Of a stretch of DNA of 64,000 nt, positions 27,276 to 35,784 are shown in pieces. The stretch is from Flavobacterium salmonis (GTDB lineage Bacteria > Bacteroidota > Bacteroidia > Flavobacteriales > Flavobacteriaceae), in assembly GCF_903819435.1 (NCBI RefSeq), contig NZ_CAIJDP010000088.1:1-64000 (forward strand), in the 5' to 3' direction. The notes under the pieces are model-generated. The model made no database searches, was not told the origin of the DNA, and worked only from the letters and a program-made list of their open reading frames with translations. The translations under genes were made by a program, and so were the position numbers. Every line of letters starts with the position of its first letter. Within the stretch, counting starts at the first letter, position 1.

Positions 27276-28139
27276 TTATTTCTTTTTAGTTGTCTTTTTC
27301 TTTGTTGTTGCTTTTTTAGCAGGTGCCGGTGCGGTATTTACAATTTTTTGCTGCACATACGCTTTATACAAACCATCTTTCTCTGCTCTCTTTTTAGCAT
27401 CTTCAGCTCTTTGTTTTGAATCCGGATGCGAACTCATCATCTGATCTAAAAAAGAAGACTGAGTTCCTTCGCTCATTTTGGCTAATATCCTGAATGCAGA
27501 TTCTTCGGCATTAACATTATAACCATTCTTTTTCATAAAATTATAAGCAAATAAATCAGCTTCAGCTTCTTGTTTACGACTATGCTTGCTATCAATCATG
27601 GCACTTCCAATTTTCCCTAACTGACTATCCGTAAGACTTGTAACAGTTGCAGACTGGGACGAAACCCCATCTATCAAAGCTTCTTTTTGATAAGCTGCAC
27701 GCATAGCATCTCTTGAATCATTATTAGCAACGTGACCAATTTCATGACCAATAACAGCCAGTAATTCGTTATCATCCATAATATCCATTAATCCTGAATA
27801 GACTCTTACACTTCCATCTGCTGTTGCAAATGCGTTTACTTCTTTTATTTTATACACTTTATAATTTAAAGTATAACCGTCACCAGAAGTGTGCTTACCA
27901 AAAACCCTGTTTAATCTTAAGGTGTAAGGATCAGTAGGACCTGCAACTTCGTGTTCTGCGTCTAATTTAGCTACAGCTTCTTTAGATAATTTAGCTGCAT
28001 CTTCGTTTGTAAGGGTAAAACTAGCCACCCCTTTTTGAACTGCTCCTATAGCTTTTTCACCAAAATTAATTTGTGCCTGTACTTTTGTAAAGCTCAAAGA
28101 AGCCAATAGAATTCCTAAAACTATAAATTTATTTTTCAT
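27276..28139 (-). CDS. M48 family metalloprotease, exported
   Basis: 287 residues with a signal peptide (1-22, ending KVQA). The zinc-binding HEIGH lies at 132-136 inside AVIGHEIGHVANND. The third ligand is the Glu in RKQEAEADLFAYNFM, which also matches the M48 consensus. This is a BepA/LoiP-like periplasmic protease involved in envelope protein quality control. The C-terminus is Lys/Thr/Ala-rich. The promoter-like TATATTTG at 28169-28162 lies just upstream. Confidence 0.92.
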   Translation of the reverse strand: MKNKFIVLGILLASLSFTKVQAQINFGEKAIGAVQKGVASFTLTNEDAAKLSKEAVAKLDAEHEVAGPTDPYTLRLNRVFGKHTSGDGYTLNYKVYKIKEVNAFATADGSVRVYSGLMDIMDDNELLAVIGHEIGHVANNDSRDAMRAAYQKEALIDGVSSQSATVTSLTDSQLGKIGSAMIDSKHSRKQEAEADLFAYNFMKKNGYNVNAEESAFRILAKMSEGTQSSFLDQMMSSHPDSKQRAEDAKKRAEKDGLYKAYVQQKIVNTAPAPAKKATTKKKTTKKK

Positions 28140-28161
28140 CTTTTTTAATTTAATTACAGAA

Positions 28162-28169
28162 CAAATATA
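28162..28169 (-). promoter_or_regulatory. -7 box of the M48 protease gene
   Basis: Plus-strand CAAATATA is TATATTTG on the minus strand, 22 bases before the start codon. A TTG at standard spacing is not obvious. Confidence 0.45.
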
Positions 28170-28352
28170 CTTAGAACTAAAAATATAAAACGATTTATAT
28201 TTATTTCTTTTAACCGTTAAAGAACCATAAATCCTCTACATTACTAAAATTAGCATCTAATTTATTATATAAAATTAACAAATTATCGATAATTAACAAA
28301 TAAACTCGACAAGATAACAATTAGACACATCTCTAACTTATACAACTTTGCG

Positions 28353-28360
28353 TATATTTG
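28353..28360 (+). promoter_or_regulatory. -7 box of lipA
   Basis: TATATTTG matches TAnnTTTG exactly, 17 bases before the lipA ATG. This gives a very short 5' leader. No clear -33 TTG was found. Confidence 0.5.
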
Positions 28361-28377
28361 TAGTTCAATTTTAATGT

Positions 28378-29244
28378 ATGGAAACTGTAGTAGAAAATAT
28401 CCCTACCGGAAAACCAAAATGGTTAAAAGTAAAACTTCCAATTGGTCAAAAATATACTGAACTTCGTGGTCTGGTAGACAAATATAGCTTAAATACCATC
28501 TGTACTTCAGGAAGTTGCCCAAATATGGGTGAATGTTGGGGAGAAGGAACTGCAACTTTTATGATTTTAGGTAATGTATGTACCCGCTCTTGTGGTTTTT
28601 GTGGTGTAAAAACCGGAAGACCAGAAACAGTAGATTGGGATGAACCAGAAAAAGTAGCACGTTCTATCAAAATAATGAACATCAAACATGCTGTAATTAC
28701 AAGTGTAGACAGAGATGATTTGAAAGATGGCGGTTCTATTATCTGGATTGAAACCGTAAAAGCAATTCGACGTATGAACCCAAATACGACCCTTGAAACT
28801 TTAATTCCGGATTTTCAGGGAATTGAAAGAAATCTTGACCGAATTGTAGAAGCAAATCCTGAAGTTGTTTCTCATAATATGGAAACTGTTCGCCGTTTAA
28901 CCCGTGAAGTACGTATTCAGGCAAAATACGATCGTAGTTTAGAAGTTTTACGTTATTTAAAAGAAAAAGGGATTAACAGAACCAAATCGGGAATTATGTT
29001 GGGACTTGGCGAAACTGAAGAAGAAGTTTTTCAAACCATGACTGACTTGCGTAATGCAAACGTTGATGTAGTAACTATTGGTCAATATTTACAGCCCAGC
29101 AAAAAACATTTACCTGTAAAAGAGTTTATAACTCCTGAGCAATTTGCCAGATATGAGAAATTCGGACTTGAACTTGGATTCCGCCATGTAGAGAGCGGCT
29201 CTCTTGTTCGTTCATCTTATAAAGCACAAAAACATATATTGTAA
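28378..29244 (+). CDS. lipA: Lipoyl synthase
   Basis: 288 residues. The auxiliary cluster cysteines are C42, C47 and C53 in CTSGSCPNMGECW. The radical-SAM cluster is C68, C72 and C75 in CTRSCGFC. The conserved RSSYKA near the C-terminus supplies the serine ligand of the auxiliary cluster. LipA inserts two sulfurs into protein-bound octanoyl groups of the 2-oxoacid dehydrogenase E2 and GcvH proteins. Length and motifs are standard. No lipB is adjacent. Confidence 0.97.
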   Translation: METVVENIPTGKPKWLKVKLPIGQKYTELRGLVDKYSLNTICTSGSCPNMGECWGEGTATFMILGNVCTRSCGFCGVKTGRPETVDWDEPEKVARSIKIMNIKHAVITSVDRDDLKDGGSIIWIETVKAIRRMNPNTTLETLIPDFQGIERNLDRIVEANPEVVSHNMETVRRLTREVRIQAKYDRSLEVLRYLKEKGINRTKSGIMLGLGETEEEVFQTMTDLRNANVDVVTIGQYLQPSKKHLPVKEFITPEQFARYEKFGLELGFRHVESGSLVRSSYKAQKHIL

Positions 29245-29305
29245 AAAGTTTATTCGGTTAATCATTAATTGTTTAACCGATTAAACAAACCAACAGAATA
29301 AAAAA

Positions 29306-30304
29306 TTGAAAACTAGAATTGCTATAAATGGTTTTGGAAGAATTGGCAGAAATTTATTTCGATTACTTTTAAACCATCCCGAAATTGAAGTGATTGCAAT
29401 TAATGATATTGCAGACAACAAAACGATGTCACATTTGATAAAGTATGACAGTATTCACGGAGTTTTACCTTTTACGGTATCTCATGACGAAAAAAGCATA
29501 ATAGTTAATGAAAAACATTATATGTTTTTTCATGAAAAAAATATTTCAAATTTAGACTGGAAAAGTCATAATATAGATTTTGTAATTGAATCAACAGGGA
29601 AATACAAAACCTACGAAGAGTTAAATGCACATATTGAAGCAGGAGCCAAAAGAGTGATTCTTTCTGCTCCGTCAGAAGTAGACACTATAAAAACTGTTGT
29701 TTTAGGAGTAAATGAAGGAATTTTAGACGGAAGCGAAAAAATTGTTTCGAATGCAAGCTGCACGACAAACAATGCTGCTCCGATGATAAAAATAATTGAT
29801 GAGTTATGCGGAATTGAACAAGCCTATATTACCACTATACATTCCTATACAACCGATCAGAGTTTACATGATCAACCGCATAAAGATTTAAGAAGAGCAA
29901 GAGGAGCCAGTCAGTCTATTGTTCCTACGACAACTGGGGCTGCGAAAGCACTAACAAAAATTTTTCCGGGTTTACACCAAAAAATTGGGGGCTGCGGAAT
30001 TCGTGTTCCGGTTCCTGACGGTTCTTTAACTGACATTACGTTTAATGTAAAACGTGCTGTAACAATAGATGAAATTAATGATGCTTTTGAAAAAGCATCC
30101 CAAACATATTTAAAAAACATTTTAGATTACACAGAGGATCCAATCGTATCAGTTGATGTAATAGGCAATACAAATTCATGCTTATTTGATTCTCAACTAA
30201 CTTCTGTTATCGATAAAATGGTAAAAGTCGTTGGCTGGTATGATAATGAGATAGGCTATTCATCAAGACTTATCGATTTAATTATACTGATGAAAAAAAC
30301 ATAA
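29306..30304 (+). CDS. gap: Glyceraldehyde-3-phosphate dehydrogenase (type I)
   Basis: 332 residues with a TTG start. The NAD-binding INGFGRIGRNLFR lies at 7-19, the catalytic Cys152 in NASCTTN, HSYTTDQ, and WYDNEIGYS near the C-terminus. It interconverts glyceraldehyde-3-phosphate and 1,3-bisphosphoglycerate. It lies 61 bases after lipA with a small hairpin (TCGGTTAA/TTAACCGA, 29254-29280) between them. Flavobacteria often carry a second gap gene elsewhere, so the glycolytic or gluconeogenic role cannot be decided. Confidence 0.94.
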   Translation: MKTRIAINGFGRIGRNLFRLLLNHPEIEVIAINDIADNKTMSHLIKYDSIHGVLPFTVSHDEKSIIVNEKHYMFFHEKNISNLDWKSHNIDFVIESTGKYKTYEELNAHIEAGAKRVILSAPSEVDTIKTVVLGVNEGILDGSEKIVSNASCTTNNAAPMIKIIDELCGIEQAYITTIHSYTTDQSLHDQPHKDLRRARGASQSIVPTTTGAAKALTKIFPGLHQKIGGCGIRVPVPDGSLTDITFNVKRAVTIDEINDAFEKASQTYLKNILDYTEDPIVSVDVIGNTNSCLFDSQLTSVIDKMVKVVGWYDNEIGYSSRLIDLIILMKKT

Positions 30305-30330
30305 GATTCCATTATAAAAAGTATTACATT

Positions 30331-32217
30331 ATGAAATACCTTTTTATTTTTATCAGTTTTTTTTACACTTTTTTGTATTCGCAAACTAAACCGGATACAG
30401 ATAGTTCTTCCTATTATAAAAAATTAGCCATCTCCGATAAAAAAGCAGACATCGTTGTACAAAAATCCAATTTCAGGAATTCTTATGAATATCTGAATTT
30501 CCAGAAAGCGATGACATACAAATCACTTAAAAATTACACATTAGCTTCTAAAACGCTAAAAAAGATCGTTCAACGCCCTGACAATAATAATACTTTAGGT
30601 GTCAGATCAGAAGCTTACTATCAACTTGGATTAATTGAAACACAACTAAAAAGAAATGATTCTGCCATTTTTTACTTTAATAATGCTTTAGAGGAAAATT
30701 CAAAAACTAAAAATTTAAAACAAAAAGCAAATATTACATTAGCCATAAGCAACTATCACAAAAACAACAAAGAATACGAGCGTGCTTACAATTACCTGAG
30801 TGAATATTATCAAATAGAGCATAATATTCTAAAATTAAATGACAGCAAATTCAATTTTGATAAACATAAAAAAAACAATCAAATTCATCTTTTAAATGAA
30901 GAAAAAAGAAAAAGCGAGGAAAATGCACAGATAAAAACGTATCGATACTCAAAGTTGATAAGCATTTTAGCCATTGCGCTAATCTCAATTCTTTCTTTAT
31001 TGAGTCTGGCTCTCTACAAAAACAATGTTATTAGAAATCAGAATAATTTAGTTTTAAGAGAAAAAAACAAAGAACTTATTCTGGCAAAAAATAAAGCTGA
31101 AGAAGCTTCAAAAGCCAGAACTGATTTTTTATCAACAGTAAGCCATGAGCTTCGAACACCATTAAATGCAATTAACGGTATCGCGCATCTGTTACTTGAA
31201 GAAAGCCCAAAAGAATCACAACTAAAATATTTAGATTCATTGAAATTCTCAGGAAATTACCTCACTACCTTTATCAATGAAATACTTGAAATAAACAAAA
31301 TTGATTCAACTAAAATTGAAATAGAAAAAATTTGTTTCGACCTAAAAGCGTTACTTAACAATATTCAAAATTCTTTAAAGGAATTAGCAGCAGCCAACAA
31401 TAATCATTTTTTACTAGAAATAGACGATGCTATTCCGGATAATTTAATTGGCGATACAACCAAACTTTCTCAAATAATCCTGAATCTAATTAACAATGCC
31501 TTAAAATTTACCCAAAACGGCAAAGTAACACTTATCGCAAAATTACATGCTCTGGAAAACGAAAAAGCAACAGTTTATTTTGAAATTACGGATAACGGAA
31601 TCGGAATTCCTAAAGATAAACAGAAAAAAGTTTTTGAAAGTTTTTCACAAGGTTCTATAGAAGTTAATCGCAAATATGGCGGAACAGGTTTGGGACTTAC
31701 AATTGTAAAAAAACTCATTCACCTATTAGGAGGTAAAATTCACTTAGAAAGTGAAGTAGGCAAAGGTTCTACGTTTAATTTTAAATTAAACTTCGACATC
31801 AGTAAAAACCCGTCAGAAAAAATTCAGGAGGCAAAATCTTATAATGATGATCAATTAAAAAACAAAATCATTTTGTTGATTGAAGACAATAAAATCAATC
31901 AGATGATTACCCGTAAAATGCTCGAAAACAAATCTATATACTGTGAGATACTTGATAATGGAGAAGAAGCAATTGAATTATTAAAAATAAAAACTTTTGA
32001 TTTAATTTTAATGGATGTTCATTTACCTGGTATAAGCGGCACAACAGCAACAAAACTTATACGTGAATTTAACAAAACAACACCAATCATCGCCCTTACG
32101 GCTATTTCGCTCGATGAAAACAGAGAGCAGCTTTTATCTTTTGGAATGAATGATGTAATTACAAAACCTTTTGTTCCTGATATATTTTACAACACTATTG
32201 CTACGTTTTTTGATTGA
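30331..32217 (+). CDS. TPR hybrid histidine kinase with receiver domain
   Basis: 628 residues. A signal peptide (1-18) and a TPR-type periplasmic sensor (about 30-180) lead to a membrane helix (210-229). HisKA follows with phospho-accepting His272 in STVSHELRTPLNAI, then HATPase_c with DNGIGIP and GGTGLGLTIVKKLI. A C-terminal receiver (about 535-628) has the phospho-acceptor Asp562 in LILMDVHLPG and the Lys in ITKPF. Phosphate could pass to an unlinked HPt protein. No cognate regulator is adjacent. Confidence 0.92.
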   Translation: MKYLFIFISFFYTFLYSQTKPDTDSSSYYKKLAISDKKADIVVQKSNFRNSYEYLNFQKAMTYKSLKNYTLASKTLKKIVQRPDNNNTLGVRSEAYYQLGLIETQLKRNDSAIFYFNNALEENSKTKNLKQKANITLAISNYHKNNKEYERAYNYLSEYYQIEHNILKLNDSKFNFDKHKKNNQIHLLNEEKRKSEENAQIKTYRYSKLISILAIALISILSLLSLALYKNNVIRNQNNLVLREKNKELILAKNKAEEASKARTDFLSTVSHELRTPLNAINGIAHLLLEESPKESQLKYLDSLKFSGNYLTTFINEILEINKIDSTKIEIEKICFDLKALLNNIQNSLKELAAANNNHFLLEIDDAIPDNLIGDTTKLSQIILNLINNALKFTQNGKVTLIAKLHALENEKATVYFEITDNGIGIPKDKQKKVFESFSQGSIEVNRKYGGTGLGLTIVKKLIHLLGGKIHLESEVGKGSTFNFKLNFDISKNPSEKIQEAKSYNDDQLKNKIILLIEDNKINQMITRKMLENKSIYCEILDNGEEAIELLKIKTFDLILMDVHLPGISGTTATKLIREFNKTTPIIALTAISLDENREQLLSFGMNDVITKPFVPDIFYNTIATFFD

Positions 32218-32230
32218 TTTTTTAATCTAA

Positions 32231-33241
32231 CTAACTTTTTACATACTGCAAAATAGTTGCGTCAAAATTTTGCTTATGATTTATAAAAGTACTTTTTATA
32301 GGCAAATAATACAAATTCGAAATTATTTCAGCATCTTTTAAACGCACATAATCTTTTTCGGTTGTAATGATTTTTTTGTTTTGAGCTTTATTTCGAATTT
32401 CATTTAAATCGTTTTCAGAAAAATGATGATGATCAGGAAAAGTAAGACATTCATCATTTTCATTCTTCAAATAATCAAAAAAAGGTTTCGGTTTTGCAAT
32501 TCCGGCCAAAAGTACTTTTGGTTCTGATTTTATTTCGTTTACAGCTATTTTTTCTTCTACATTATAAATTGCATCATCATAGTCTATAAAAGTAAAATAG
32601 ATTTGTTGACCGCAATTTAATTTTAGTTTCGAACGAATTTCGTCTTGTTTTTCATCAGACAAATTCTTTGAGCACTTTGTGACTACAATAATATTAGCTC
32701 TATTAGCCCCTCTCCTGCTCTCTCTCAAACTTCCTGTTGGCAGTATAAAATCATCTGCATACAAATCGCCAAAAGCAGTCAGTAAAATATAAAATCCCGC
32801 TTTTACTTTTCGGTGCTGATAGGCATCATCCAATAAAATAATTTCCGGTTTTATTTTCTGTGAAAGCAATTGTGTAATTCCGTTGGTTCTATTCGCATCA
32901 ACCGCAACCTGAATATTTGGAAATTTCTGGTAAAACTGAAAAGGCTCGTCACCTAAAATTTCGGCATTCGAAGTTGAATCTGCCAAAATGAAACCTTCAG
33001 ATTTACGTTTGTAACCACGACTTAAAGCAGCTACTCTGTAATTATCCGATAACAATCGAATTAGATATTCAATCTGAGGCGTTTTGCCAGTTCCGCCTAC
33101 ACTGAGGTTTCCAACCGCAATAACCGGAATATCAAATGAAGTAGATTTTAGAATTCCTTTATCAAAAAGAAAATTACGAATTGAAGTAATGAATCCGTAT
33201 AAAATGGCAAATGGGAAAAGTATTTTTCGAAGTAAGTTCAT
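32231..33241 (-). CDS. lpxK: Tetraacyldisaccharide 4'-kinase
   Basis: 336 residues. One N-terminal membrane helix (about 6-22) is followed by the Walker A GGTGKTP (49-55) in VGNLSVGGTGKTPQIEYL. LLDDAYQHRKV and ITTEKDYVRL also match LpxK. It phosphorylates the 4' position of the lipid A disaccharide in the inner membrane, confirming a Gram-negative envelope. It lies downstream of the toxin gene on the same strand and converges with the hybrid kinase gene. Confidence 0.95.
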   Translation of the reverse strand: MNLLRKILFPFAILYGFITSIRNFLFDKGILKSTSFDIPVIAVGNLSVGGTGKTPQIEYLIRLLSDNYRVAALSRGYKRKSEGFILADSTSNAEILGDEPFQFYQKFPNIQVAVDANRTNGITQLLSQKIKPEIILLDDAYQHRKVKAGFYILLTAFGDLYADDFILPTGSLRESRRGANRANIIVVTKCSKNLSDEKQDEIRSKLKLNCGQQIYFTFIDYDDAIYNVEEKIAVNEIKSEPKVLLAGIAKPKPFFDYLKNENDECLTFPDHHHFSENDLNEIRNKAQNKKIITTEKDYVRLKDAEIISNLYYLPIKSTFINHKQNFDATILQYVKS

Positions 33242-33245
33242 AAAG

Positions 33246-33527
33246 TTATTTATCTGAATAATGCCCCATTGCGGAAATTACAAATACGGTTACAATTTCG
33301 TCATCAACGCGATAAATTAATCGGTCCTTTTGATTTATCCGTCTTGACCAAAATCCTGTATATTCATATTTTAATGGTTCAGGATTTCCAAAACCTTCAT
33401 ATAGATTTTCTGTAAGATCAATTAAAATTTTAGCAATGTTTTTAATAGAGATTTTATTTCCTGATTTTTTATGTTTTTCAATATCCTGATTTGCCACCTT
33501 AGTTACTTCAACCCTAAACTTCCCCAT
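33246..33527 (-). CDS. Txe/YoeB family toxin
   Basis: 93 residues matching YoeB/Txe ribosome-dependent mRNA interferases. The conserved NPEPLKYE (E50), WSRRINQKDRLIY (R69) and C-terminal GHYSD (H89) align with the E. coli YoeB catalytic residues E46, R65 and H83. The start overlaps the 3' end of the antitoxin gene by 25 bases, the normal TA arrangement. It cleaves mRNA in the ribosomal A site when released from the antitoxin. Confidence 0.92.
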   Translation of the reverse strand: MGKFRVEVTKVANQDIEKHKKSGNKISIKNIAKILIDLTENLYEGFGNPEPLKYEYTGFWSRRINQKDRLIYRVDDEIVTVFVISAMGHYSDK

Positions 33528-33754
33528 ATATCATCTGGATTTAGCCTTGTTGTTTCACCATTTTTAATGTTCTCTTCCGCTTTTTTTACTTTCTCAACAA
33601 ATTCAGGAGTATAAATACTTGGTTCCTCATTCACCTGTACATAATCATCAGTTTCAACAATTTCAATTCCTTCAACACCTTTAAAAAAAGCGTCAAACAT
33701 AGCCATGAATGCTTTGCCTGACTTGGTATGTTCGTTAATTTTTATTGTAGTCAT
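33503..33754 (-). CDS. Antitoxin of the YoeB module
   Basis: 83 residues, upstream of and overlapping the toxin. The N-terminus (MTTIKINEHTKSGKAFMAMF) predicts a short beta-strand and helix, and the acidic middle and C-terminal segments could wrap the toxin. It is not an obvious Phd/YefM: it lacks the usual start, and looks like the DUF2683-type antitoxins seen in Bacteroidetes. It probably represses its own promoter through the inverted repeats at 33771-33833. Confidence 0.82.
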   Translation of the reverse strand: MTTIKINEHTKSGKAFMAMFDAFFKGVEGIEIVETDDYVQVNEEPSIYTPEFVEKVKKAEENIKNGETTRLNPDDIWGSLGLK

Positions 33755-33770
33755 GATTATTAAATTTTAT

Positions 33771-33795
33771 ATTACAAATGTAGTAAATTTGTAAT
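33771..33795. promoter_or_regulatory. Candidate TA operator, inverted repeat over the promoter
   Basis: ATTACAAAT (33771-33779) and ATTTGTAAT (33787-33795) are perfect 9-bp inverted arms separated by 7 bases. They overlap the minus-strand -7 box. A second inverted pair, GTAACAAT (33797-33804) and ATTGTTAC (33826-33833), lies upstream. Confidence 0.65.
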
Positions 33796-33803
33796 TGTAA
33801 CAA
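33775..33803 (-). promoter_or_regulatory. Toxin-antitoxin promoter
   Basis: On the minus strand TTG (33803-33801), 18 bases and TACATTTG (33782-33775) match the Bacteroidetes -33/-7 consensus, 21 bases before the antitoxin ATG. Confidence 0.7.
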
Positions 33804-33857
33804 TAAGTTTTACATTGTGTCAATAATTGTTACTAACTAAAACCTGAAATTTCATAA

Positions 33858-34952
33858 ATGAAAATCAAAAACATAATAGACGTACTCGAACAAATGGCTC
33901 CTTTGGCTTATGCCGAAGATTTTGACAATGTAGGCCTTTTAGTCGGAAATTCAGAAACTGAAAGTACGGGCGTTTTGGTTTGCCACGATGCATTAGAAAA
34001 TGTAATCGAAGAAGCCATTGCTAAAAACTGCAATCTGGTCGTTTGTTTTCATCCGATATTATTTTCCGGAATCAAAAAACTCACAGGCAAAAACTATGTC
34101 GAGCGTGCCATTTTAAAAGCCATCAAAAATGACATCGCCATTTATGCCGTTCACACTGCGCTGGACAATCATTTGCAAGGAGTAAACAAAATATTTTGTG
34201 ATGCTTTAGGCTTAACCCATACAAAGGTTTTGATTCCGAAGCAAAATTTCATTCAAAAATTAGTTACATACACAACGCCCAATAATTCAGAAAAAGTTAG
34301 AAATGCATTGTTTGAAGCTGGTGCAGGAACAATAGGGAATTATGACAACTGTAGTTTTAACTCTGAAGGCTTTTTTACTTTTCAGGGAAATGAAGACAGT
34401 AATCCTGTAATTGGCGAAAAAGGAAAACTACATACCGGAACCGAAATAAAAATTGAAGTTGTTTTTGAAAAATATTTGCAATCCGGAATCTTAAAAGCCC
34501 TTTTTGCCAATCATATTTACGAAGAAGTCGCTTATGAAATTTATGATTTACAGAATTCACATCAAAATATCGGGCTTGGGATGATTGGTGAACTGGAAAC
34601 TGAAATGGATGAAAAAGACTTTTTGTATTTCGTAAAAGATAAAATGGTCGCCGATGGAATTCGTCATTCAGCCTTTACAGGAAAAAAAATAAAGAAAGTT
34701 GCCGTCTTGGGAGGATCAGGAAGTTTTGCCATCAAAAACGCACTTCAGGCGGGAGCAGATGCCTTTTTAACCGCCGATTTAAAATATCATCAGTTTTATG
34801 AAGCCGAAAATCGTTTACTTTTAGCCGATATTGGTCATTTTGAGAGCGAACGGTATACAAAAAATTATATTGTTGATTATCTTAGGAAAAAAATCCTTAA
34901 TTTTGCAATCATTTTATCAGAAGAAAATACAAATCCAGTTAAGTACTTATAG
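33858..34952 (+). CDS. Nif3-like dinuclear metal-centre protein
   Basis: 364 residues. The NIF3/GTP cyclohydrolase I type 2 family blocks are present: the N-terminal YAEDFDNVGLLVG, VVCFHPILFSG, IYAVHTALDN and the C-terminal ADAFLTADLKYHQF followed by DIGHFESE, giving the His/Asp/Glu metal ligands. A PII-like insertion occupies about residues 130-220, as in the longer Nif3 proteins. The reaction in bacteria is unsettled. It is followed after 3 bases by the coiled-coil zinc-ribbon-family gene, a conserved pair. Confidence 0.92.
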   Translation: MKIKNIIDVLEQMAPLAYAEDFDNVGLLVGNSETESTGVLVCHDALENVIEEAIAKNCNLVVCFHPILFSGIKKLTGKNYVERAILKAIKNDIAIYAVHTALDNHLQGVNKIFCDALGLTHTKVLIPKQNFIQKLVTYTTPNNSEKVRNALFEAGAGTIGNYDNCSFNSEGFFTFQGNEDSNPVIGEKGKLHTGTEIKIEVVFEKYLQSGILKALFANHIYEEVAYEIYDLQNSHQNIGLGMIGELETEMDEKDFLYFVKDKMVADGIRHSAFTGKKIKKVAVLGGSGSFAIKNALQAGADAFLTADLKYHQFYEAENRLLLADIGHFESERYTKNYIVDYLRKKILNFAIILSEENTNPVKYL

Positions 34953-34955
34953 AAT

Positions 34956-35735
34956 ATGGCGAATACGAAAGAATTAAGTGTTGAGGACAAGTTAAGAGCA
35001 ATATACGATTTACAGCTTATTGACTCCAGAATTGACGAAATCAGAAACGTAAGAGGGGAACTTCCATTAGAGGTTGAAGATTTAGAAGATGAAGTTGCAG
35101 GTTTAAGCACTCGTTCAGAAAAACTTAAAAGTGAACTTGAAGTAGTTGAGGATCTTATCAAAACTAAGAAAAACGCTATTGAAGAGCACAAAGAAGTGAT
35201 CAAAAAATACACAAAACAACAAGAATCAGTTCGCAATAACAGAGAATTTAATTCTTTGACCAAAGAAGTTGAGTTTCAGGAATTAGAAATTCAATTGGCT
35301 GAAAAACAAATCAAAGAAATGAAAGCTTCTATCGAGCATAAGAAAGAAGTTATTTCAAATCTAAAAGAAAAATTAGAAGCTAAAAGCAATCACTTAAAGC
35401 ATAAAAAATCTGAATTGGATGCAATTATGGCAGAAACTCAAAAAGAAGAAATCTTCTTAACGGAGAAATCTGCTGAGTTTTCTGAGCAAATTGAAGCAAG
35501 ATTATTAGCTGCTTACAACAGAATCAGAAGCAGCGTTCGTAATGGTTTAGCGGTAGTATCTATTGAAAGAGGTGCTTCTGCAGGATCATTCTTCACCATT
35601 CCACCACAGACTCAGGTTGAAATTGCTTCCAGAAAAAAAATCATCACTGATGAACATTCAGGAAGAATCTTAGTTGACAGCGCACTTGCTGACGAAGAGA
35701 GAGAAAAAATGGAACAATTGTTCTCTAAAATCTAA
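34956..35735 (+). CDS. Coiled-coil protein of the C4-type zinc-ribbon (DUF164) family, cysteines lost
   Basis: 259 residues. A long antiparallel coiled coil (about 15-185, rich in Lys/Glu heptads) is followed by the C-terminal domain that in this family is a zinc ribbon (CxxC...CxxCGRIL). Here the equivalent positions read SAGS (208-211) and DEHSGRILV (232-240), so all four cysteine positions are substituted while TIPPQTQ and GRILVD are kept. The fold is probably preserved without zinc. Members resemble CT398/HP0958 and bind other proteins or RNA. Confidence 0.88.
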   Translation: MANTKELSVEDKLRAIYDLQLIDSRIDEIRNVRGELPLEVEDLEDEVAGLSTRSEKLKSELEVVEDLIKTKKNAIEEHKEVIKKYTKQQESVRNNREFNSLTKEVEFQELEIQLAEKQIKEMKASIEHKKEVISNLKEKLEAKSNHLKHKKSELDAIMAETQKEEIFLTEKSAEFSEQIEARLLAAYNRIRSSVRNGLAVVSIERGASAGSFFTIPPQTQVEIASRKKIITDEHSGRILVDSALADEEREKMEQLFSKI

Positions 35736-35743
35736 ATAAAATT

Positions 35744-35771
35744 GTCCCGATCAACATCGGGACTTTTTTTT
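35744..35771 (+). terminator. Rho-independent terminator of the nif3 operon
   Basis: GTCCCGAT (35744-35751) pairs with ATCGGGAC (35756-35763) around a 4-base loop, followed by T8. Confidence 0.94.
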
Positions 35772-35784
35772 ACCATAAAATTTA

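Noticed and set aside
29254..29280. lipA terminator
   Set aside because: TCGGTTAA/TTAACCGA forms an 8-bp stem but no T-run follows, so it is noted only as a weak hairpin in the lipA-gap spacer.
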